Below, one piece after another: positions 15,373 to 21,709 of a stretch of DNA of 64,000 nt (position 1 is its first letter; the number at the start of each line of letters is the position of its first letter). The notes under the pieces were generated by a model that saw nothing but the letters and a program-made list of their open reading frames with translations, did no database searches and was not told where the DNA came from. Source of the stretch: Aldehydirespirator sp965116965 (GTDB taxonomy: Bacteria; Actinomycetota; Acidimicrobiia; Acidimicrobiales; Aldehydirespiratoraceae); contig OZ220743.1 of the NCBI GenBank assembly GCA_965116965.1, positions 930,001-994,000 of the forward strand, written 5' to 3'. The translations under genes and the position numbers were made by a program.

Positions 15373-16403
15373 TGGAAGCCCTCGACCTGATCGCCGGGCT
15401 CGCCTGGGATCCGGAGATCCGCGGCTTCATGGCGGTCTTCGCCGGTGTTGTCGTGCTGATGGGCTCGGTCTGGCTGCTGCTGGCGCTCAACACCGGCACC
15501 CGGCTGGGAACGCTGGTCGCCGTGACCGGGTTCTTCGGTTGGATGGTGATCATGGCCCTCGTCTGGTGGATCTACGGGATCGGCTGGGCCGGCAACACAC
15601 CCACCTGGCAGCTGAGGGAGATCAATGTCGGTGATCTCGACGCGGCCGCGCTGGAGCAGGCCACGACGCTGCCCGACGCCAGTGAGCTGCCGTCGGCTTT
15701 CGATCTCGTCCTGGACTCCGACGATCCCGTGGCCCGGGCCGAGTTCGGTCAGGTCACCCGGGACACGCTCACGCCCGATCAGATCGAAGGGCTGAACACT
15801 GAGGAGATCGAGGCGTTGGTCGCCGACGAACTGGCCCGCAATCGGGCCACCACCCTGTCGGAGCTGGCGGCCGTCTCGCCCGGTGTGATCGCCGACGCCG
15901 AGTTGTCCGGACGGCTGAACTTCGGAGGCTGGACGCTGCTGTCCACCGCCGAAGCGGGTGAGGCCCAGGCCTCCGCGGTGGCGATGCTGCTGGCGAGTCC
16001 CGACCTGACGTTCACGGCCCAGGAGGACTTCAAGCTGCTGGACGCCTACACCGTCGGCGGCAAGCGGGGCCTGCCCGACGACCCGAACCGCCTCGACCGG
16101 ATCTGGACCCAGATACGCACCGCCCTCACCATCACCCATCCCACCCGCTACGGGATCGTGCAGGTCCAGGAAGTGGTCCATCAGAAGCTGCTGCCCGGCC
16201 AGCCCCCGCCGCGGCCCGTCGTCGACGAGTCGAAGCCGGTGATCTCGGTGATCATGGTCCGCGACCTCGGCAACCTCCGCCTCAAGCCCGCGCTGGTGAC
16301 CCTCGGATCGCTGTGCATCTTCGCGGCCTTGTGCCTGTTCCTGCACGAGCGCGACAAGCTGGCGTGGCGACAGCGCGAGGCGGGGGCACGAGTGGACGCC
16401 TGA
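15372..16403 (+). CDS. Membrane protein of the bc-complex operon, unknown function
   Basis: 343 aa, with two N-terminal helices (about 20-38 and 45-66), a ~230-residue hydrophilic domain and a final helix (LVTLGSLCIFAALCLFL) before a basic tail. No cofactor motif is seen. It overlaps the cytochrome c gene (TGATG) and ends 3 bp before nuoA, so the bc and complex I genes may form one long transcript. I do not recognise the family; its position suggests an accessory subunit. Confidence 0.65.
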   Translation: MEALDLIAGLAWDPEIRGFMAVFAGVVVLMGSVWLLLALNTGTRLGTLVAVTGFFGWMVIMALVWWIYGIGWAGNTPTWQLREINVGDLDAAALEQATTLPDASELPSAFDLVLDSDDPVARAEFGQVTRDTLTPDQIEGLNTEEIEALVADELARNRATTLSELAAVSPGVIADAELSGRLNFGGWTLLSTAEAGEAQASAVAMLLASPDLTFTAQEDFKLLDAYTVGGKRGLPDDPNRLDRIWTQIRTALTITHPTRYGIVQVQEVVHQKLLPGQPPPRPVVDESKPVISVIMVRDLGNLRLKPALVTLGSLCIFAALCLFLHERDKLAWRQREAGARVDA

Positions 16404-16406
16404 GCG

Positions 16407-16907
16407 GTGCTGGGCCAGTACCTCCCCCTGTTCGCACTGTTCGTGCTGGCGGCGCTGTTCGCGGCGGGGAGCTTCGTCGCCTCAGGTCTGCTTGCCCCGC
16501 GGCGTGCGACCGTGCCCAAGCTGGATCCCTACGAGTGCGGGATCGTGCCGTCGCGCGACACCCCTGAGCGGTTTCCGGTCCGGTTCTTCCTGGTGGCCAT
16601 GATCTTCATCGTCTTCGACGTGGAGATCGTGCTGTTCTACCCCTACGCGGTGGCCCGGGGCGGGCTGGGTCTCTTCGGCCTGGTGGTCCTGCTGGTGTTC
16701 AGCTTCGCGGTGTTCGAGTCGTTCGTGTATCTGATCTCCGCCGGCGCACTCGAATGGGGACCGGCGTCGAAGTCCCGGCACTCGGTCGCTTTCCCTGACG
16801 CGGAGGCGTCGGACCCCGAGATCGTGTCCGCCGACCGCACGGCGCGCACCACAGTTCGCCGGGTCGGCCTCGAGGGCCGCGTCCCTAGCGGTTCGGAGGT
16901 GGCCTGA
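16407..16907 (+). CDS. nuoA: NADH-quinone oxidoreductase subunit A (first complex I)
   Basis: 166 aa from GTG. It has three transmembrane helices and the family motif LDPYECGIVPS (the flexible loop reporting the quinone-site state), then FRFFLVAMIFIVFDVEIVLFYP. The ~45-residue hydrophilic C-terminal tail (SRHSVAFPDAEASD...) is longer than usual. The stop overlaps nuoB as TGATG. It starts a 14-gene operon in the order A-N. Confidence 0.95.
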   Translation: MLGQYLPLFALFVLAALFAAGSFVASGLLAPRRATVPKLDPYECGIVPSRDTPERFPVRFFLVAMIFIVFDVEIVLFYPYAVARGGLGLFGLVVLLVFSFAVFESFVYLISAGALEWGPASKSRHSVAFPDAEASDPEIVSADRTARTTVRRVGLEGRVPSGSEVA

Positions 16908-17509
16908 TGGGGGTCTCCGATCAGGTCGCCGACTTGCGCGAGCACGGCTTGAAGGCCATCCAGCACAACTTCATGACGGCCAAGCTGGAAGACCTGGTCA
17001 ACTGGTCCAGGGCCCGCAGCCTCTGGCCTGCGACGTTCGGTCTGGCCTGCTGCGCCATCGAGATGATGGCCACTGGGGCGGCCCACTACGACCTGGCCCG
17101 CTACGGCATGGAGGTCTTCCGGGCCTCGCCCCGCCAGGCCGACCTGATGATCGTCGCTGGCCGGGTGTCGCAGAAGATGGCCCCGGTGCTGCGCCAGATC
17201 TACGACCAGATGATGGAGCCCAAGTGGGTCATCTCGATGGGTGTCTGCGCCTCCAGCGGGGGCATGTTCAACAACTACGCCATCGTCCAGGGCGTCGACC
17301 AGGTGGTGCCCGTGGACGTCTACGCGCCGGGATGCCCCCCCGGCCCCGAGACGCTGATGCACGCCATCTTCACGCTCCACCACGAGATCCTGTCCGGGGA
17401 GCTGCTGGCCCGCCGGGCCGCCGGCGAGTCCGGCGGTGCCGGCATCACGGTTCAACAGATCGACGGCCAGACGGCGACCACCACCATCAGAGGGGGCGCC
17501 GACAGATGA
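16907..17509 (+). CDS. nuoB: NADH-quinone oxidoreductase subunit B (first complex I)
   Basis: 200 aa, the subunit that binds the terminal [4Fe-4S] cluster N2 next to the quinone site. Ligand motifs are the tandem Cys in ACCAIEMMA, GVCASSGG and PGCPPGPE. A helix-rich C-terminal tail of ~35 residues extends beyond the core. A mini-ORF spanning an R46 repeat separates it from nuoC. Confidence 0.96.
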   Translation: MGVSDQVADLREHGLKAIQHNFMTAKLEDLVNWSRARSLWPATFGLACCAIEMMATGAAHYDLARYGMEVFRASPRQADLMIVAGRVSQKMAPVLRQIYDQMMEPKWVISMGVCASSGGMFNNYAIVQGVDQVVPVDVYAPGCPPGPETLMHAIFTLHHEILSGELLARRAAGESGGAGITVQQIDGQTATTTIRGGADR

Positions 17510-17619
17510 GGTCCCATCGCGTCGCGGCGGTGTCATTCCCGCTCTTGTTCGCTCCGCTCACGGGCCGCTCAGGCCACGGTCTCGCGTTCGCTCGACCTCT
17601 TCGCGGCCGAGATGGCTGA
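17506..17619 (+). CDS. Junction mini-ORF between nuoB and nuoC (37 aa)
   Basis: ATG at 17506 overlaps the nuoB stop (ATGA), and the ORF runs in frame through an R46 repeat (…FPLLFAPLTGRSGHGLAFA…) to a TGA at 17617-17619, eight bases inside nuoC. It is more likely a coupling device left by a repeat insertion than a functional peptide. No peptide family is recognised. Confidence 0.4.
   Translation: MRSHRVAAVSFPLLFAPLTGRSGHGLAFARPLRGRDG
17539..17585 (+). repeat. R46 dispersed repeat, copy 4
   Basis: CCGCTCTTGTTCGCTCCGCT...GGGCCGCTCAGGCCACGG...CTCGC in the nuoB-nuoC junction. It lies wholly inside the 37-codon junction ORF. Confidence 0.85.
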
Positions 17620-18100
17620 GCGCTACGGGGCCCCGGTCGGGGGCGACCGGCCGTCACGCGGCCAGGCCGTGATCCATCCGTCACCGAGCCAATGGCTCGA
17701 CGTGGCTGCCGCGGCCCGAGCCGACGGCTTCGACCAGCTCATCGACCTCACCGCAGTCGACTACCTGACGTACGGCGCCGACCGGAGCCTGCCCGAGGGG
17801 GTGCAGCCGGAGCGGTTCGAGGTGGTGGCCGGCCTGATGTCGCACGAGCGGCGGGAGCGGCTGCGCATGCGGGTGCAGGTCCCCGCCGACGACCCGGCCC
17901 TTCCCACCCTGTTCGATCTGTGGCCCGGCTCGGAGAGCCTCGAGCGTGAGGTCTACGACATGTTCGGCATCGCCTTCGAGGGTCACCCGGACCTGTCACG
18001 GATCCTGATGCCGGAGGACTGGCCGGGCCATCCGCTGCGCAAGGACTACGACAGCGGCCGGATACCCGTCCAGTTCAAGGCCGCTTCCAACGTCAGGTGA
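17612..18100 (+). CDS. nuoC: NADH-quinone oxidoreductase subunit C (first complex I)
   Basis: 162 aa, the 30-kDa peripheral-arm subunit. Family signature EREVYDMFGIAFEGHPDLSRILMPEDWPGHPLRKDY is present in pieces, and the N-terminal domain contains FDQLIDLTAVDYL. It is followed 13 bp later by nuoD. Within that gap ATG CGG AGA CCG CGA TGA forms a five-codon ORF overlapping both genes. Confidence 0.95.
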   Translation: MAERYGAPVGGDRPSRGQAVIHPSPSQWLDVAAAARADGFDQLIDLTAVDYLTYGADRSLPEGVQPERFEVVAGLMSHERRERLRMRVQVPADDPALPTLFDLWPGSESLEREVYDMFGIAFEGHPDLSRILMPEDWPGHPLRKDYDSGRIPVQFKAASNVR

Positions 18101-18113
18101 TGCGGAGACCGCG

Positions 18114-19445
18114 ATGAGCATCACTGACACCGTTCCCGCCGACGAGGCCTCTCTGGAGTCGGGCCCGGCCGGGCCCGCCGCGGGCGCCGAGCGTGTCAGC
18201 CGCCGCGAGCGGTCCGCGGTGCTGCGCATGTCGGAGGCCGAGGCCGCCGAGATCGGCGGCGACCCCGACGACCCCGGCGACGACGAGCTGGTGCTGCTGA
18301 ACATGGGTCCGTCCCACCCGTCGACCCACGGCGTGCTGCGGCTGATGCTGGAGCTCTCCGGCGAGACCGTGCTGCGCTCCAAGCCGGTCATCGGCTACCT
18401 CCACACCGGCATGGAGAAGACCGGCGAGAATCTCACGTACCTGCAGGGCGGCACCAACGTGACCCGCATGGACTACGCCTCGCCGCTGTTCAACGAGCTG
18501 GCCTTCTCGCTGGCCACGGAGCGGCTGCTGGGCATCGAGGTGCCCGAGCGGGCCACGTGGATCCGCATGCTCATGTGCGAACTCAACCGGGTCAGCTCGC
18601 ACCTGCTGTTCATGGCCACCAACGGCATGGACCTGGGCGCGGTGTCGATGATGATCTACGGATGGCGCGAGCGCGAGGAGGTGCTGCGCTTCTTCGAGAA
18701 GGTCACCGGCCTGCGCATGAACCACAACTACATCCGGCCCGGAGGGGTGGCCGCCGACCTGCCCGCCGACTGGCGCGCCGACGTGTCGGAGCTGATCGAG
18801 CTGATCGAGCCCCGCCTCGACGAGTACGACACGCTGCTCACCGGTCAGCCCATCTGGCGGGAGCGGCTCCAGGGGGTGGGCGTCATCAGCGCGGCCGAGG
18901 CCGTCGCCCTCGGGGCCACCGGACCGATACTGCGAGGCGCGGGTATGGCCTGGGACCTGCGGCGTGACGAGCCCTACCTCTTCTACGATCAGGTGGACTT
19001 CGACGTCATCGTCGGAACCCACGGCGACTGCTACGACCGGTATGCGATCCGCCTCAACGAGATCCGCGAGTCGCTGCACATCGTCTCGCAGATCATCGAC
19101 GCGATGCCCTCAGGCGACTACCGGACCCAGGACAAGAAGGTGACGCCGCCGCCTCGGGCACGCATCGACGAATCGATGGAGGCGTTGATCCACCACTTCA
19201 AGATCTTCACCGAGGGTTTCAAAGTTCCTCCGGGGGAGGCCTACGCCGCGGTGGAATCCCCGCGGGGAGAGCTCGGCGTGTACCTGGTGAGCGACGGCAC
19301 GTCAGTGCCGTACCGGGTGCACGTGCGGGCGCCCAGCTTCGTGAACCTCCAGACGCTGCCGCACCTGATGCAGGGCGGCCTCATCGCCGACGGTGTGGCC
19401 ATCATCTCCTCGGTGGACCCGATCATGGGCGAGGTCGACCGGTGA
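18114..19445 (+). CDS. nuoD: NADH-quinone oxidoreductase subunit D (first complex I)
   Basis: 443 aa, the 49-kDa subunit forming the quinone cavity with NuoB. Motifs: MGPSHPSTHGVLRL, GYLHTGMEK, NRVSSHLLF, RPGGVAADLP and a C-terminal DPIMGEVDR. The N-terminal ~60 residues are a low-complexity Ala/Glu-rich extension beyond the core. It overlaps nuoE by GTGA. Confidence 0.96.
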   Translation: MSITDTVPADEASLESGPAGPAAGAERVSRRERSAVLRMSEAEAAEIGGDPDDPGDDELVLLNMGPSHPSTHGVLRLMLELSGETVLRSKPVIGYLHTGMEKTGENLTYLQGGTNVTRMDYASPLFNELAFSLATERLLGIEVPERATWIRMLMCELNRVSSHLLFMATNGMDLGAVSMMIYGWREREEVLRFFEKVTGLRMNHNYIRPGGVAADLPADWRADVSELIELIEPRLDEYDTLLTGQPIWRERLQGVGVISAAEAVALGATGPILRGAGMAWDLRRDEPYLFYDQVDFDVIVGTHGDCYDRYAIRLNEIRESLHIVSQIIDAMPSGDYRTQDKKVTPPPRARIDESMEALIHHFKIFTEGFKVPPGEAYAAVESPRGELGVYLVSDGTSVPYRVHVRAPSFVNLQTLPHLMQGGLIADGVAIISSVDPIMGEVDR

Positions 19446-20056
19446 CGCTCAGTCCTGCCAACGAGGCGCTGGCTGCTGAGATCATCGGCTGGTTCCCCCG
19501 GGCCCGCTCGGCGCTGATACCGCTGCTGCATCTCGCGCAGGAGCAGGACGGGTACCTGACCGACTCCGCCATGCGCCGTGTCGGCGAACTGGTGGGTGCC
19601 ACCCCGGCCGAAGTCAAGGGCACGGCCGGTTTCTACGAGATGTTCCGCTTCGAGCCGGTGGGCGCCTACCTCGTCAACGTGTGCACCAACATCTCGTGCC
19701 TGTTGTGGGGCGGTGAGGAACTGCTGGAGCACGCCGGCGAGTCGCTGGACGTGGAGGTGGGCGGCACCACCGACGACGGCATGTTCACCGTCGAGGAGGC
19801 GGAGTGCATCGCGGCCTGCACCGAGGCCCCGTGCCTTCAGGTCAACTACCGCTACCGGGGCCGGGTCACTCCCGACGACTTCGACCGGATGGTCGAGGAC
19901 CTGCGCGCCGGCCGCCTGGACGTCCCCCGCCACGGTGCACTGTCCGCCGTGAGGCAGTCGATCCCGGCCGAGCGTCTCGCCGGGGTGGTACCGCCCGAGC
20001 AGGCCCGCGAGGCGCCCGTCTGGCTGGCTCGCAACGACGTCGAGGTGGCCGGCTGA
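19442..20056 (+). CDS. nuoE: NADH-quinone oxidoreductase subunit E (first complex I)
   Basis: 204 aa, the 24-kDa subunit of the NADH-dehydrogenase module, with a thioredoxin-fold [2Fe-2S] (N1a) domain. The four cysteines are in CTNISC and ECIAACTEAPC. The helical N-terminal part reads IPLLHLAQEQDGYLTDSAMRRVGELVG. A ~45-residue tail extends past the core. Its stop overlaps a 38-codon mini-ORF that precedes nuoF. Confidence 0.95.
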   Translation: MTLSPANEALAAEIIGWFPRARSALIPLLHLAQEQDGYLTDSAMRRVGELVGATPAEVKGTAGFYEMFRFEPVGAYLVNVCTNISCLLWGGEELLEHAGESLDVEVGGTTDDGMFTVEEAECIAACTEAPCLQVNYRYRGRVTPDDFDRMVEDLRAGRLDVPRHGALSAVRQSIPAERLAGVVPPEQAREAPVWLARNDVEVAG

Positions 20057-20172
20057 TGGGTCAGCACACGGTGGCAGACGGCTACATCGAGCATCTGTGC
20101 GCGCTTTTGCGGGCTGAGAGCGGGTTTGTGCACACAGTTCTTGCCGACATCGACGCCGAGGCGGCGAGCTGA
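20056..20172 (+). CDS. Junction mini-ORF between nuoE and nuoF (38 aa)
   Basis: It starts with a TGATG overlap to nuoE and ends with a TGATG overlap to nuoF. Its first 13 codons resemble the first 13 codons of nuoF: M-Q--...GY--H in both, with most bases shared across 39 nt. It therefore looks like a duplicated nuoF start displaced by an insertion. The insert contains the block CTGT-CGCGCTTTT...CGGGTTT-TGCACACAG (20096-20138), shared with the nuoJ-nuoK junction of the second operon. Confidence 0.45.
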   Translation: MGQHTVADGYIEHLCALLRAESGFVHTVLADIDAEAAS

Positions 20173-21590
20173 TGGACCAGCAGGCGGCAGTGAACGGCTA
20201 CATGGCGCATGCGCCGGGATACGTGAACAACGACGGCCCGAAGCTGATCACGGGCCGCTTCGTGCACGACGATTCATTCACGCTGCACCGCTACGAGGCC
20301 ACCGGCGGCTATGAGGGGCTCAGGGCCGCGCTGGAGATGACCCCCGCCGCGGTGCATGACGAGGTACGGGCGGCCACGCTGCTGGGGCGGGGCGGCGCCG
20401 GGTTCCCCGCCGGCGTCAAGTGGGGCTTCCTGCCACCCGGCAAGCATCCCTATTACCTCGTCGTCAACGGCGACGAGAGCGAGCCGGGCACCTACAAGGA
20501 CCGCCTGCTGATGGAGCGCGATCCCCACCAGCTCATCGAGGGATGCCTCATCGCGTGCTACGCGCTGGGCCTGCAGCAGTGCTTCCTGTACGTGCGGGGC
20601 GAGATGGCTGTGGCCCAGGAGCGCATCGCGGCCGCCCTCAACGAGGCCTACGAGGCCGGCTACGTGGGGCGCGACATCTGCGGCACCGACTTCTCGGTGG
20701 ACATCGTGATGGCGTGGGGCGCAGGGGCCTACATCGTGGGCGAGGAAACTGCACTGATCGAGAGCCTCGAGGGCCGCCGGGGCATGCCCCGCCTCAAGCC
20801 GCCGTACTTCCCGGCTGCGGTCGGTCTCTACGGCCAGCCCACCATCGTCAACAACGTGGAGACCCTCTCCAACCTGCCCTGGATGATGGTCAACGGATCC
20901 GAGGCCTACTGCCGCTACGGCTCGGAGTCCTCGCCGGGCACGCGGATGTTCGCGGTGTCGGGCCATCTGCGCCGTCCCGGGGTGTACGAGGTCGAGCACG
21001 GGGTGACCACCTTCCGGGAGCTGATCTACGGCGACAACTTCTGCCGAGGGATCCGCGACGGCCACGAGTTGAAGATGTTCATCCCCGGCGGGGGCTCCGC
21101 TCCCTGGTTCTTCGAGGAGCATCTGGACCTGCCGCTGGAGGCACGGCCGGTGGGCGCGGCCGGGTCGATGCTCGGGTCGGGCGCCATAGTTGTCATGGAC
21201 GACACCACCGATGCAGTGAAGGCCGCCTGGCGAGTGGTGAAGTTCTTCGCCCGCGAGTCGTGCGGCAAGTGCACTCCGTGCCGCGAGGGCGCGACCTGGC
21301 TCGAGCAGATCCTGCGCCGCATCCTCGACGGGGAGGGCCGTCCGTCCGACATCGACCTGCTGCTCGACATAGGCGACAACATCAGCCCCGGCCCATACCC
21401 GGTGGCCGCCCACAACGGACAGGAAGCGGTGCCGTTCCCGCCCCGCCAGACCACGATCTGCCCGCTCGGCCCATCCGCGGTGGCCCCCGTGGTGTCGACC
21501 ATCCGCCGCTTCCGCCACGAGTACGAAGCCAAGATCACCCGCCGCGACCCCATCCCGATTCAAGTAGCAGCCGCGGGAGCCACCCGATGA
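20172..21590 (+). CDS. nuoF: NADH-quinone oxidoreductase subunit F (first complex I)
   Basis: 472 aa, the 51-kDa subunit that binds NADH and FMN and the N3 [4Fe-4S] cluster. It has the GRGGAGFPAGVKW NADH-binding loop, the FMN site VVNGDESEPGTYKDR, GEETALIESLEG and the cluster ligands SCGKCTPCREG plus a distal Cys in TTICPLG. It catalyses hydride transfer from NADH to FMN. Its presence marks this operon as NADH-oxidising, in contrast to the second set. Confidence 0.96.
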   Translation: MDQQAAVNGYMAHAPGYVNNDGPKLITGRFVHDDSFTLHRYEATGGYEGLRAALEMTPAAVHDEVRAATLLGRGGAGFPAGVKWGFLPPGKHPYYLVVNGDESEPGTYKDRLLMERDPHQLIEGCLIACYALGLQQCFLYVRGEMAVAQERIAAALNEAYEAGYVGRDICGTDFSVDIVMAWGAGAYIVGEETALIESLEGRRGMPRLKPPYFPAAVGLYGQPTIVNNVETLSNLPWMMVNGSEAYCRYGSESSPGTRMFAVSGHLRRPGVYEVEHGVTTFRELIYGDNFCRGIRDGHELKMFIPGGGSAPWFFEEHLDLPLEARPVGAAGSMLGSGAIVVMDDTTDAVKAAWRVVKFFARESCGKCTPCREGATWLEQILRRILDGEGRPSDIDLLLDIGDNISPGPYPVAAHNGQEAVPFPPRQTTICPLGPSAVAPVVSTIRRFRHEYEAKITRRDPIPIQVAAAGATR

Positions 21591-21709
21591 CCGGCACGAC
21601 CAGCCAGGCCGGGGGGTGGCGCAGGTCCGGGCGGCCGACAATGGGGCGGAGCCCCGCCGGCCGGGAGGAGCCTGCGATAGGGCCCGCCGGCCGGGAGGAC
21701 ATGCCGTGA
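21587..21709 (+). CDS. Junction mini-ORF between nuoF and nuoG (40 aa)
   Basis: Overlaps the nuoF stop by ATGA and the nuoG start by GTGA. Its first residues MTGTTSQAG parallel the nuoG start VTATEPQAG, so the nuoG start region appears duplicated around an inserted 95-bp repeat. The rest of the ORF is the repeat read as ...GGWRRSGRPTMGRSPAG..., the same frame that is used for the second copy inside nuoG. Confidence 0.45.
   Translation: MTGTTSQAGGWRRSGRPTMGRSPAGREEPAIGPAGREDMP
21606..21700 (+). repeat. 95-bp dispersed element, copy 1 (nuoF-nuoG junction)
   Basis: Matches 24047-24141 with 8 differences by hand alignment. It begins AGGCCGGGGGGTGGCGCAGG and ends GCCGGCCGGGAGGAC, with an internal CCGCCGGCCGGGAGGA partial duplication. 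Confidence 0.85.

Noticed and set aside
18100..18117. Five-codon coupled ORF between nuoC and nuoD of the first operon
   Set aside because: Too short to distinguish from chance; it contains the nuoD ribosome-binding site. Mentioned under nuoC only.
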